Below are positions 17,807 through 26,103 of a stretch of DNA of 64,000 nt, in pieces (the stretch's first letter is position 1; each line of letters begins with the position of its first letter). The stretch lies in the NCBI RefSeq assembly GCF_037977055.1, contig NZ_CP150274.1, positions 2,666,001 through 2,730,000 of the forward strand. Reading direction: 5' to 3'. A program made the translations under genes and the position numbers. Source of the DNA: Paenibacillus sp. FSL K6-1096 (GTDB lineage: Bacteria > Bacillota > Bacilli > Paenibacillales > Paenibacillaceae). The notes below the pieces were generated by a model that was given only the letters and a program-made list of their open reading frames with translations, made no database searches and was not told the DNA's origin.

Positions 17807-18154
17807 CTACTTGGGATTCTTCCTGAATATAACCAGCACCTTGCCGGAATCAAGCTCCTTCTCATAGAAGGCCGCTTCCGCCGCACTGAAGCCCAGCGAA
17901 GTAATCTTATGACGGAGAGCATCGCCCCGGGAACGGAACAGATTAGCGATCGCGCCAAACAGCCCCTCCTCGCTCAGCCCGACCTCATTCGTGTCAGCAG
18001 CATCTACGATCCGGCCTTCACGGTCTTCATCGTGGCTGATAACGTATAAGTCATCTCTGGTGTAGCCGCTGCTGCGCAGACGATTCACTTCTTCTATCGC
18101 CTGGACACCATTCTCCAGCAGCTTGGCATAAGCCTGTGTACCGATCGAATCCAT
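17807..18154 (-). CDS. general stress protein 17M-like (YflT family)
   Basis: The 115-residue soluble protein begins MDSIGTQAYAKLLENG and has the ALRxxGYTRDDLYVISHD strand-helix pattern and a terminal GKVLVIFRK strand found in YflT/GSP17M heat-stress proteins. YflT of B. subtilis belongs to the SigB regulon; the biochemical function is unknown. ATG 18154 is chosen for its AAGGAGAG site; the upstream extension in the same frame lacks one. A SigB-like promoter lies at 18217-18242, consistent with this start. Confidence 0.78.
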   Translation of the reverse strand: MDSIGTQAYAKLLENGVQAIEEVNRLRSSGYTRDDLYVISHDEDREGRIVDAADTNEVGLSEEGLFGAIANLFRSRGDALRHKITSLGFSAAEAAFYEKELDSGKVLVIFRKNPK

Positions 18155-18216
18155 GAACTCACTCTCCTTCAGGAATGTTAAAAGGGCAAACACAGTTATA
18201 GATGACTGACCATTCA

Positions 18217-18242
18217 TTAACCGTTATAGCCGCCCTTGAAAC
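18217..18242 (-). promoter_or_regulatory. SigB-type promoter of the GSP17M-like gene
   Basis: On the minus strand GTTTCA, 14 bp, GGTTAA. The spacing and -35 equal those of the rsbV promoter; the -10 is one step weaker. Confidence 0.55.
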
Positions 18243-18246
18243 AGGC

Positions 18247-18786
18247 TCAGAAGGAATTCGCGTCAAACAAATCCAGTCCGTCCCATGCCCCGGTGTCCGG
18301 ATTGCGGTAAATTTTGAGTGCGGCGCTTCCTCTTAAATAAACATCGCCGTCCTCCGCCTGGAAATCAGGAGCGCCCAGCACCTCCTGAACGTTCATGGTT
18401 AGCGGATTCAGAGGCTGTCCGTTCAGCATCAGGCCATACTCTGCTGCTTGTGCAGGAGAAGCATGGATATAGAGGACCACGCCGCCGCAGACCCCTGCCG
18501 ACACATCGGCATATTGATATTCCAGGCATCCGGCCATTGGGTCGTCAGCAGTCAGCAGCGGAGCGCCTTTGGCCTGCACTAATTCTTCCTCTGTAATATA
18601 GAGCCTGATTCCTGATAAGGAATCGAAGCTGCTGATATAGGGATCGGCAGGCGCATAATGACCGTAAGCGAACGTTACCGGAGGCTGTACAGAGGTGTAA
18701 GGAGCGGCAGGAGGAATCTCAGCTTGCGCAGCAGGTGCAGACATGTAGTAAGAGAACAGGCTAAGCAAGAGAATAAACAGGTTCAT
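18247..18786 (-). CDS. secreted hypothetical protein
   Basis: The 179-residue protein has a signal peptide (LFILLLSLFSYYMSAPAAQA, cleavage after AQA). The mature part contains two short segments with similar logic, LYITEEELVQAKGAPLL and MNVQEVLGAPDFQAEDG, each ending near GAP; this suggests an internal repeat as seen in small extracellular beta-fold proteins of Bacilli. I do not recognise a family. AAAGGCGGG precedes the ATG. It lies between two genes with SigB-like promoters but has none itself that I can see. Confidence 0.7.
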   Translation of the reverse strand: MNLFILLLSLFSYYMSAPAAQAEIPPAAPYTSVQPPVTFAYGHYAPADPYISSFDSLSGIRLYITEEELVQAKGAPLLTADDPMAGCLEYQYADVSAGVCGGVVLYIHASPAQAAEYGLMLNGQPLNPLTMNVQEVLGAPDFQAEDGDVYLRGSAALKIYRNPDTGAWDGLDLFDANSF

Positions 18787-18857
18787 CCGGGTTCCCGCCT
18801 TTCATACGGTGAAGTGGCCCTCATCCTGTAATCCTGCCGTGCTCCGCAGAGTGGAGA

Positions 18858-19364
18858 TTAACGGCGGAATTTCTGCCAGATCGCGGCTGCAGCGTCTACG
18901 CCTTTGAGGGCTGCCGCGATTTTGCCGGTGGACTTGCTTGCATTGACGGCCTCATAGGATTGAACTGTTCTCTCCTCGGAGGGAGTAAGCGGAACTTCCT
19001 TAATCGATACAGCCTTCGCTTTATCCTTCAGTTCACGCGATTTGCGGAACCGCTCAATGACGGTTACAGATACCTGCTTCACGGTCAGGGTCAGCTCATT
19101 CATGACGTCGCCCAGGTTCTTCACAGAATCAACGATCGGATCGATCTTCTGGATTTTGCTCTGGACATCAGCGGTGATGTCATTGGCATGTCTGACGGTG
19201 GTCTTCACCTCATAAGTAAGCTCATCAATGGTCTTCTGCACTTCCTGCAGCGTCTGACTGACCTTGTCGAGGGATTCCTTCGCGGATTTCAAGGTTTTGA
19301 TTAAAAAGAATACGAGGACTGCGAATGCCACCGCAGCGAGCGCTACGCTAAGTTCAATGATCAT
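18858..19364 (-). CDS. DUF948 membrane protein (YtxG-like)
   Basis: This 168-residue protein has one N-terminal membrane helix (IIELSVALAAVAFAVLVFFL) followed by a long coiled coil typical of DUF948, with heptads such as SLDKVSQTLQEVQKTIDEL. YtxG of B. subtilis is in this family and lies with ytxH in a SigB-dependent operon. ATG 19364 has GGAAGGGG upstream; a longer start at 19451 would lie upstream of the promoter at 19424-19449. The C-terminal region ends in a basic, alanine-rich helix. Confidence 0.8.
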   Translation of the reverse strand: MIIELSVALAAVAFAVLVFFLIKTLKSAKESLDKVSQTLQEVQKTIDELTYEVKTTVRHANDITADVQSKIQKIDPIVDSVKNLGDVMNELTLTVKQVSVTVIERFRKSRELKDKAKAVSIKEVPLTPSEERTVQSYEAVNASKSTGKIAAALKGVDAAAAIWQKFRR

Positions 19365-19423
19365 GTCGATAACCCCTTCCAAAGTGTCTTCATTGCCGGT
19401 TAGCCTTGCCTGATAATGCATAG

Positions 19424-19449
19424 TTACCCTTACGGAATTAGGGCGAAAC
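19424..19449 (-). promoter_or_regulatory. SigB-type promoter of the DUF948 gene
   Basis: On the minus strand GTTTCG, 14 bp, GGGTAA. Same spacing as at rsbV and the GSP17M-like gene; it sits about 60 bp ahead of the chosen start codon. Confidence 0.65.
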
Positions 19450-19552
19450 AAACGGTGACACCCCTGAAATCCTCCTCCTTCTGTCTGTGATTCAAATGGA
19501 CAAGCCCCGTTTAAACATTGACTACATCAACGCACAGAAAGGATGACATCCC

Positions 19553-19720
19553 ATGTTAAAATGGTCCATTATTCTGCTGGTGATTGCCTTGATCGCCGGT
19601 ATCTTCGGGTTCTTTAATATTGTAGCCGCCGCAGTAGGCATTGCCAAAGTATTATTCTACATTTTCCTGATCCTCTTCGTGGTTTCGCTCTTCATGGGGC
19701 GCAGGGGCCGTTCAATGTAG
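19553..19720 (+). CDS. DUF1328 small membrane protein
   Basis: A 55-residue protein reads [20 protein letters not shown], then a second hydrophobic stretch ending [12 protein letters not shown]. This is the two-helix UPF0391/DUF1328 pattern (YtjA-like), often stress-linked in other bacteria but of unknown function. AAAGGATG lies upstream of the ATG. Its position beside the YtxG-like gene suggests an envelope stress role. Easily missed because of its size. Confidence 0.75.
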   Translation: MLKWSIILLVIALIAGIFGFFNIVAAAVGIAKVLFYIFLILFVVSLFMGRRGRSM

Positions 19721-19850
19721 TACTGAAAAGAAAATTAAAATTTATTCCTTCTCCCGGTTTCACTTAATGCAATTTCTGTTTACATCCATATTAGCACAGC
19801 ACGAACCTAGAAAATCACACCAATACACCAAAACCCAGGAGGAATCATCG

Positions 19851-20255
19851 ATGAAAAAATTAGCCAGCTTAACAGTAGCAGTAGGACTTATGGCTTCCCT
19901 GGCAGCAACAGCTTCCGCTGCTGAAGTGGTAACAGGACAAACAGAAACCACCAAAACTACAGCTACCGATCCAGTAAACACTGTAACCGGAGCTACTTAT
20001 CTGGACCCTGCTAATCCTGTTATTACACCGGATGATATTAAGCCAGCAACACCTCAGATCATTCTGACCAAAACCACTGCGTTCCATCTTTCTGCAGGAA
20101 GCACAACTGCTATTGGCTGGCTGGGTGCTCAGACTGTAGATACTACTGGTGTGATCGAGAGAGATGCGCTTGGCAATGAATGGAGAGAAATTTACACTTG
20201 GCTGGGCAAAGCCTGGATCAAGGTACCTGCCTCCGCTTATGTAATCGAACCGTAA
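19851..20255 (+). CDS. secreted protein with SH3-like C-terminal part
   Basis: The 134-residue protein has a signal peptide (KKLASLTVAVGLMASLAATASAA), a threonine-rich linker and a compact C-terminal region with TTAFHLSAGSTTAIGWLGAQ and WREIYTWLGKAWIKV, reminiscent of bacterial SH3-like envelope domains. I do not recognise a named family. The ATG at 19851 follows CAGGAGGAATC; an earlier in-frame ATG at 19767 has no ribosome binding site and would bury the signal peptide. Codon use is more A/T-rich than in the neighbours, consistent with high expression. Confidence 0.75.
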   Translation: MKKLASLTVAVGLMASLAATASAAEVVTGQTETTKTTATDPVNTVTGATYLDPANPVITPDDIKPATPQIILTKTTAFHLSAGSTTAIGWLGAQTVDTTGVIERDALGNEWREIYTWLGKAWIKVPASAYVIEP

Positions 20256-20302
20256 ACAACTGACACATAGGAGCCGCGGCTCCAGAAATGCATACTATAG
20301 GA

Positions 20303-20332
20303 GCTTGCGGGCATGATCCGCAGGCTTTTTTT
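20303..20332 (+). terminator. terminator of the secreted SH3-like gene
   Basis: GCTTGCGG pairs with CCGCAGGC around CATGAT and is followed by seven T. Confidence 0.8.
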
Positions 20333-20352
20333 ATGGTCTTATATGAAGAAGA

Positions 20353-20388
20353 GGACCGCACCAGCAGAAACTTCTGCTGATGCGGTCC
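20353..20388 (-). terminator. terminator-like hairpin after the NlpC/P60 gene
   Basis: A 17-bp stem (20353-20369 with 20372-20388) lies downstream of the minus-strand NlpC/P60 gene. The following tract is C/T-rich rather than pure T. Confidence 0.6.
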
Positions 20389-20464
20389 CCCCGTACAACG
20401 ACCGCTCTAGTTCACCCGTCACAAACTGTACTGCGTGCCGCTTCCTGCTGCTGGTTCTATATCA

Positions 20465-21538
20465 TTAGCGGATGACCGATCCTCCGTAAAGGAAGCGGTT
20501 CATCCAAGAAGCGCTTAGGTTGTCCACTCTTACGCCGCCGGAGCTGACGGAATAGGTATGCATGACCTTGCCGTCCCCCAGATACATGGCGACATGCGTA
20601 ATTCTGGCTGTAGACTTGTTAATCCCTGCGTAAGCAGAGGCTGAATTACCTTTGTAATCCATGAAGAACATCAGATCGCCGCGTTTCAGTCCGGCAATAT
20701 CCGTAACGACGGTGCTGTTCTGCTTCACCCAGTCTCCCTGCTGCCGCGAATCGGCAGGCAGCTTCAGATTTAAGGCATCCAAGAAGATCTGGCGGATGAA
20801 GTCGGAGCAATCAAAGGTCCGGGTGTCGTTCCGGCTGGAGCCATATTCATACGGTGTTCCCAGATAGCCCATGCCGGCTGTAATGACACGTTCAATGGAT
20901 GCTGTCTGCGAACCCGGCGATGGGACCGGGGCAGGTGCAGGCGTAGGCGCTGGAGCAGGTGCCGGCACCGGTGCCGGAGACGGTGATGAGCCTGCCGGAG
21001 CAGCAATATACTGGTCCGACGAGCTGGTATAACCGACCGTTCCGTTAGCTGTTCTTACTTTGTACCAATAGCTGTTCGTTTCCTCCAGGATGGTGACCTG
21101 GTCATTCTTATATAGATAGCCCAGTACTTTCCCGTCTGCGGAAGGGGTCTCCCGGAGACGGACGGTGGCCTGGATCACGGCTGTCTGAGATGCAGGTGCT
21201 GAAGCATTGACGACACGGATATAGGAATCCCCCGAGCTGGTATACCCGACGATTCCCTCTGCAGTTCTTACCTTATACCAATAGCTGCCTGCGGCCTCCA
21301 GAATGGTAACCTGGTCGCCTTTGTTAAGATATTTCAGAATTTTGCCGCTGGTGGACGGCTCTGTCCGCAGCCGGACGGAAGCTTCAATAACTCCGGTCTG
21401 CCCGGCAGATGCTGCCGCCGATACGATGGACGAATCCGCAGCGGCGTATGCCTGCTGAGGGCTGAACACTCCCAGGGATAATGCCAGTGATGCAGATACC
21501 CATAGCGATGCTGTCAATTTCTTGCTTGATACGATCAT
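20465..21538 (-). CDS. SH3b-SH3b-NlpC/P60 cell-wall hydrolase
   Basis: The 357-residue secreted protein has a signal peptide ending in QQAYA, two tandem bacterial SH3 domains (about 48-107 and 117-177) that are near copies (VRLRTEPSTSGKILKYLNKGDQV, VRLRETPSADGKVLGYLYKNDQV, shown here only as start/end patterns), a Pro-Ala linker (APVPAPAPAP) and an NlpC/P60 peptidase domain. Catalytic cysteine is in TFDCSDFIRQ and histidine in ITHVAMYLGDG. These enzymes cut D-Glu-DAP bonds in peptidoglycan peptides. GGGGGA precedes the start. Confidence 0.88.
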   Translation of the reverse strand: MIVSSKKLTASLWVSASLALSLGVFSPQQAYAAADSSIVSAAASAGQTGVIEASVRLRTEPSTSGKILKYLNKGDQVTILEAAGSYWYKVRTAEGIVGYTSSGDSYIRVVNASAPASQTAVIQATVRLRETPSADGKVLGYLYKNDQVTILEETNSYWYKVRTANGTVGYTSSSDQYIAAPAGSSPSPAPVPAPAPAPTPAPAPVPSPGSQTASIERVITAGMGYLGTPYEYGSSRNDTRTFDCSDFIRQIFLDALNLKLPADSRQQGDWVKQNSTVVTDIAGLKRGDLMFFMDYKGNSASAYAGINKSTARITHVAMYLGDGKVMHTYSVSSGGVRVDNLSASWMNRFLYGGSVIR

Positions 21539-21726
21539 AGCGTTCCCCCGCTTAGCGTATTAAGAAATTCAACAACGGCGCGCGCTACGTTTGTTGCTTT
21601 CTGCCCTCATTATAGGCTTGACCGGGATATGGAACATGCTCCAAATTTCACAAAAAACCTTGCCAACTTATGGTAACACCCGGGTCTATAGTCTCGATTT
21701 CTCCTTGAATTTGGTGGAAATTACAG

Positions 21727-22623
21727 CTAACTAGGAGAAATTAAGGAATGATGATCGTCCTTAGGCTCGACGTGAACATGCACATGCATGATGTTATGCA
21801 GCCTGGTCATCCGCTCCTCAATCAAGTCGCTGATCTCATGTCCTTCCGATACCGTCATCCGGGCATCCACCTCCACCACCACATCCACAAGCACGTTATT
21901 GCCGTGTACCCGGGCCTTCAGGTCCTTGATGCCCTCCACCCCCGGAATCCGGGCAATCGTGCTGCGCAGATCCAGCAGCTTATCCTCATCGAAGCCGTCG
22001 GTCAGGCGGTACGTCGAATCGCGGAAAATATCCCAGGCGGTCTTGATGATCAGCAGTCCGACCGCGATGGCGGCAACGGAATCGATCCACGGCAGGCCGA
22101 ATTGTGCCCCGACAATCCCTACAGCCGCACCGATACTTACAATGGCGTCGGAGAAATTATCCTTGGCTGCGGCCATCAGCGCATGGTTGTTGATTCTTTT
22201 GGCCAGCCGCTTGTTATACACATAGACGCCCATCATCGCTACAGCGCAGATCAGGGCAACTCCGGCAGACCAGAGCTGGGGTGTGGCCTTGGCTCCTTCA
22301 AACAGCGAACGCGTGGCCTCCACAATTACCTGAATGCCTACCAGCGCCATGATAAAAGAGGCCATCAGCGCCGCCACCGTCTCCGCCCGGAAATGTCCGT
22401 AGGTATGATCGGAATCCGGCGGCTTCCGTGAAATGCGCAGACCGATCAGCACCGCAAGCGAGGCGACAATATCGGTCAGGTTATTGAAGCCGTCGGCAAG
22501 CAGCGCGCTGGAAGCGAACAGGTAGCCGCAGATCAGCTTGAATGCGGACAGGATCAGATAAGCGGCAATGCTGATTAGCGCACCTTTTTCACCTTTACGT
22601 ATATCTTCATAGATATCGGTCAT
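21727..22623 (-). CDS. cation diffusion facilitator (CDF) transporter
   Basis: This 298-residue protein has six predicted membrane helices and the CDF metal site: DGFNNLTD in helix 2 and a matching NHALMAAAKDNFSD region in helix 5, with HTYGH in the cytosolic loop. The C-terminal cytoplasmic domain has the ferredoxin-like metal-sensing fold (VLVDVVVEVDARMTVSEGHEI). Such proteins export Zn, Mn or Fe against protons. ATG 22623 is preferred for the GGGGGA site seven bases upstream; the longer upstream frame has no start with a good site. Metal not assignable by eye. Confidence 0.85.
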   Translation of the reverse strand: MTDIYEDIRKGEKGALISIAAYLILSAFKLICGYLFASSALLADGFNNLTDIVASLAVLIGLRISRKPPDSDHTYGHFRAETVAALMASFIMALVGIQVIVEATRSLFEGAKATPQLWSAGVALICAVAMMGVYVYNKRLAKRINNHALMAAAKDNFSDAIVSIGAAVGIVGAQFGLPWIDSVAAIAVGLLIIKTAWDIFRDSTYRLTDGFDEDKLLDLRSTIARIPGVEGIKDLKARVHGNNVLVDVVVEVDARMTVSEGHEISDLIEERMTRLHNIMHVHVHVEPKDDHHSLISPS

Positions 22624-22758
22624 CCCTGTTCCCCCTACGATTTCTAACCTGGCACTGCGATTCGAGAAAACTTTCTTTGAATTATTCTTGCCCTTGTAGC
22701 AGCTTTTAAAAACCATTAGAATAAGGAAAAGGACTTGCTGCCTAAGGGGGTTAACATA

Positions 22759-22944
22759 ATGAGCGATAATCAGGAGCGGCCAAAAATCAATCTGGCTGAT
22801 GCGATCCGCCAGAAGCTGGAGCAGAAGAAGCAGCACAATTCAGGCAAACCGGGCTCCACATTTCAGGCCGGATCGGCGAAGCCGCTGAAGAGCCAGAATA
22901 ATAAGAAGCCTAACAATCAGCGCCGCCGTACTGGCGGTTCCTAG
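22759..22944 (+). CDS. small basic hypothetical protein
   Basis: A 61-residue, highly charged, probably disordered protein begins MSDNQERPKINLADAIRQKL and ends in a run of K, N, Q and R (NNQRRRTGGS). It starts at ATG 22759 behind AAGGGGG. No family recognised with certainty. Divergent from the CDF transporter and convergent with the ABC-F gene; a strong hairpin follows. Confidence 0.65.
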   Translation: MSDNQERPKINLADAIRQKLEQKKQHNSGKPGSTFQAGSAKPLKSQNNKKPNNQRRRTGGS

Positions 22945-22963
22945 ACCTTAGTATTTGAATCAT

Positions 22964-23003
22964 AAACGGCTGCGTTATCCCTTGCGGGACGACGCAGCCG
23001 TTT
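22964..23003. terminator. bidirectional terminator
   Basis: AAACGGCTGCGT (22964-22975) pairs with ACGCAGCCGTTT (22992-23003), between the small basic protein gene and the convergent ABC-F gene. Confidence 0.8.
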
Positions 23004-23016
23004 ATTTCGTTTTGTC

Positions 23017-24642
23017 TTACGCCTCTACCGGATACATCCGGGCACGCAATTCCTTGATCTCAGGGTTCTCCAGGTATTCATCATAGCTCATGGTGCGGTC
23101 GATGATTCCAGTTGGTGTAATCTCGATGATGCGGTTGGCAATCGTCTGGATGAACTGATGGTCATGGGAGGTGAACAGGATCGTTCCGTCAAAGTCAATC
23201 AGTCCGTTATTGAGCGCGGTGATCGATTCCAGATCCAAGTGGTTGGTCGGCTCATCGAACACCAGCACATTCGCCCCGTTCAGCATCATCTTGGCCAGCA
23301 TACAGCGGACCTTCTCGCCCCCGGACAGTACACTTGCCTTCTTCAGCGCTTCTTCGCCGGCAAACAGCATCCGGCCCAGGAAGCCGCGCAGGAAGGTCTC
23401 ATCCTGATCCTTCGAGTACTGGCGCAGCCATTCCACCAGATTCATCTCCACCCCGTCGAAGTAACGGGAATTATCCTTAGGGAAGTAGGCCTGTGAGGTG
23501 GTCACACCCCAGGTATATTCTCCGCTGTCCGCTTCCTTCTCGCCCATCAGGATATCGAACAAGAGCGACTTCGGCTGGGAATTCGGACCTACAAAAGCGA
23601 TCTTATCTCCCTTGTTCACAACAATATTGAGATCATCCAGCACCTTCTCGCCGTCAACCGACTTGCTCAGACCGCTGACCGTCAGCAATTGCTTGCCGGC
23701 TTCACGCTCAGGCTTGAAGTTCAGGAACGGATATTTGCGGTTGGACGGGCGGATATCCTCCAGTGTAATCTTCTCAAGCTGCTTCTTACGGGAGGTCGCC
23801 TGCTTCGACTTGGAGGCGTTCGCCGAGAAGCGCTGAATGAAGGCTTGCAGCTCCTTCATCTTCTCTTCCTTCTTCTTGTTGGCGTCACGCTGCAGGGCCA
23901 GAGCCAGCTGGCTGGACTCATACCAGAAGTCGTAGTTGCCGACGTACATCTGGATTTTGCCGAAATCGATATCCGCAATATGCGTGCAGACCTTATTCAG
24001 GAAGTGACGGTCATGGGATACCACGATAACGGTGCCTTCATAGTCCATGAGGAAGTTCTCCAGCCAGCCGATGGATTCCAGGTCCAAGTGGTTGGTAGGC
24101 TCATCGAGCAGCAGGTTGTTCGGGCGTCCGAACAGGGCCTGGGCCAGCAGCACCCGTACCTTCTCGTTGCCGCTCAGTTCGGCCATCTTTTTGTCGTGCA
24201 TCTCACGCGTAATGCCCAGGCCGATCAGCATTGCTGCTGCGTCAGGCTCGGCGTCCCAGCCGTTCAGCTCGGCGAATTCGCCTTCCAGCTCACCGGCGCG
24301 GAGTCCGTCAGCTTCGGTGAAGTCGCTCTTGGCATAGAGGGCGTCCTTCTCCTTCATAATCTCGTACAGGCGGGTGTGGCCCATAATAACGGTCTCCAGC
24401 ACCTGGTATTCGTCATACTCGAAGTGGTTCTGCTTGAGTACGGCCAGCCGTTCGCCCGGGGTAATATGCACATCGCCGACATTGGCTTCGATCTCGCCGG
24501 ACAGAATCTTCAGGAAGGTCGATTTGCCCGCGCCGTTCGCGCCGATCAGGCCGTAGCAGTTGCCGGGTGTGAATTTTATGTTGACATCCTCAAATAGTGC
24601 GCGTTTTCCGTAGCGGAGTGTTACGCCGCTTGTGCTAATCAT
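23017..24642 (-). CDS. ABC-F family ATPase (YkpA/YbiT-like)
   Basis: The 541-residue cytoplasmic protein has two ABC domains joined by a basic ABC-F linker (about 245-320). Domain 1 has Walker A GANGAGKST near 35, signature LSGNEK and Walker B LLLDEPTNHLD. Domain 2 has signature LSGGEK and Walker B VLVFDEPTNHLD, but its Walker A reads VGPNSQPKSLL near residue 355: the glycine before the lysine is a proline, so the P-loop is not canonical. ABC-F proteins act on ribosomes (translation factors or resistance); the YkpA/YbiT subgroup role is poorly known. No membrane domain. Confidence 0.88.
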   Translation of the reverse strand: MISTSGVTLRYGKRALFEDVNIKFTPGNCYGLIGANGAGKSTFLKILSGEIEANVGDVHITPGERLAVLKQNHFEYDEYQVLETVIMGHTRLYEIMKEKDALYAKSDFTEADGLRAGELEGEFAELNGWDAEPDAAAMLIGLGITREMHDKKMAELSGNEKVRVLLAQALFGRPNNLLLDEPTNHLDLESIGWLENFLMDYEGTVIVVSHDRHFLNKVCTHIADIDFGKIQMYVGNYDFWYESSQLALALQRDANKKKEEKMKELQAFIQRFSANASKSKQATSRKKQLEKITLEDIRPSNRKYPFLNFKPEREAGKQLLTVSGLSKSVDGEKVLDDLNIVVNKGDKIAFVGPNSQPKSLLFDILMGEKEADSGEYTWGVTTSQAYFPKDNSRYFDGVEMNLVEWLRQYSKDQDETFLRGFLGRMLFAGEEALKKASVLSGGEKVRCMLAKMMLNGANVLVFDEPTNHLDLESITALNNGLIDFDGTILFTSHDHQFIQTIANRIIEITPTGIIDRTMSYDEYLENPEIKELRARMYPVEA

Positions 24643-24760
24643 TAAGCATTACCATCCTTTTCACATAGGTTCCGGCTCATTATAGCATAAATTCAAGCAA
24701 AATGGCCTTTAATCTGGCACTAGGCAAGGGATGTTCGGCCTTTTGCGGGTAAAATTCTAT

Positions 24761-25759
24761 TTAAGTAGTAGGCGGACGCTCTTCGGGATGCACCACCAGC
24801 GTCTCCCCGTAAGCCAGGGTACGGATGCGTTCCTCCGCTATGCCCTGATCCACCCTGGCCTGCTCCATCCGGTCCAGCGCCTCGCGCGCCGTGTCATCCG
24901 CCAGCCGGAACGTCCCGAAATGCATCGGGATCATCAGCTCTGCGCCGACATCGATGAAGGCCTGCACCGCTTCCTCGGGATTCACATGCTGGGAGTTCAT
25001 GAACCACTCCGGCTCATACGCTCCGATCGGCATCAGCGCAACATGCAGCCGGTACCGGCTGCCGATCTCCTTGAAGCCCGGGAAGAAGCCGCTGTCTCCG
25101 GCAAAATACAGGTTCGGCGGAAGCAGCTTATGCTGCGCCTTGCCCTCCTCACCCTCCGGGTGCTTCTGCGGCTCCGCAGGCTGCAGCACATAACCGCCCC
25201 AATGCGAGGAGTTGGTATCGAACGGCGTCCGCCGGGTCCAGTGCTGGGTCGGGACAAACGCAAGCCGGACCGCGCCCACGGTAAGCTCCTGCCACCACTC
25301 CATCTCCAGACAGTTCGCAAAGCCCTTGCGGACCATTTTGCGCTTCAGCCCCACAGGTACAATCAGGGTGGTGCCGGTCCGGTACAGCTTGCGGATGGAG
25401 CTGATATGCAGGTGGTCATAATGGGAATGGGAGATCAGAATCAGATCCACCGGGGGAATATCGCGGATGGGAATCCCCGGCTCTCCGATCCGCTTCTCGA
25501 AGCCGAGCCTCCGCGCCCAGATCGGGTCGGTAATGATGTTCATGCCTTCATATTGCAGGAAAAAGGTCGAATGCCCGATCCACGTCACCGTCGTCTCCAG
25601 CCGGTTCCCGGCCAGATAGTCCAGCCGCGGCGGATGATTCGGCACCTTGTAGGTGTAGTCCTTCTTCTTCCGGCGGCGCTCCTCGCGCCACTGGCGGAAT
25701 TCCTTCAGCGTCTTGTCGGTGCTGACATTATCTATATTGTTGTACCGTATTCTGGCCAT
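24761..25759 (-). CDS. MBL-fold metallo-hydrolase (NAPE-PLD-like)
   Basis: The 332-residue protein has the metallo-beta-lactamase fold with ISHSHYDHLHIS near residue 125 (HxHxDH), a further metal histidine in PTQHWTRRT, an FAGDSGFF aspartate and MHFGTFRLAD near the end. The N-terminal WIGHSTFFLQYEG and ITDPIWARR blocks are typical of NAPE-PLD/UlaG-like hydrolases. ATG 25759 is chosen because AAGGAGTG lies upstream; the frame stays open to 25906 without a better start. Substrate unknown. Monocistronic. Confidence 0.83.
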   Translation of the reverse strand: MARIRYNNIDNVSTDKTLKEFRQWREERRRKKKDYTYKVPNHPPRLDYLAGNRLETTVTWIGHSTFFLQYEGMNIITDPIWARRLGFEKRIGEPGIPIRDIPPVDLILISHSHYDHLHISSIRKLYRTGTTLIVPVGLKRKMVRKGFANCLEMEWWQELTVGAVRLAFVPTQHWTRRTPFDTNSSHWGGYVLQPAEPQKHPEGEEGKAQHKLLPPNLYFAGDSGFFPGFKEIGSRYRLHVALMPIGAYEPEWFMNSQHVNPEEAVQAFIDVGAELMIPMHFGTFRLADDTAREALDRMEQARVDQGIAEERIRTLAYGETLVVHPEERPPTT

Positions 25760-26103
25760 AGCAGGGTTCACTCCTTCTGAGTTGAAACGGATACCCATTA
25801 CAAATTTTACCCAAATGTCCCGGGCGGAAACGTCTGCGGGAGGGATTGGGCAGGTGAACAGTTGCTGCTCTGGCCTCATATTCGCAAAATCCTGTCCGAA
25901 ATGCAACTTTGGCCTCTTTACTTGGGCTTAAGGATGCTTACGCCAGAGGTTGGAAAATGACGTAAACTTATAAATAGTAACTAAAATTTTAGCTAATATG
26001 GCCCCCGGCCGCTTTGTATTCGTCTGCTGAAAGAGGTAAAATGCGGGTAACGCAACCGGTATAGCATTTATGCGATTATATTGCCTAAAAGAGGAGCTGA
26101 CGT
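25760..26103. other. divergent spacer between MBL hydrolase and CvfC-like gene
   Basis: The part next to the MBL gene could encode an N-terminal extension, but without a good start signal. A 12-bp perfect palindrome CTAAAATTTTAG lies at 25981-25992, a possible operator. AAAGAGGAG precedes the plus-strand gene. Nothing else seen. Confidence 0.4.

Noticed and set aside
21539..21726. c-di-AMP (ydaO) riboswitch ahead of the NlpC/P60 gene
   Set aside because: Such riboswitches often precede wall hydrolases, but I could not find the conserved core motifs in this leader.
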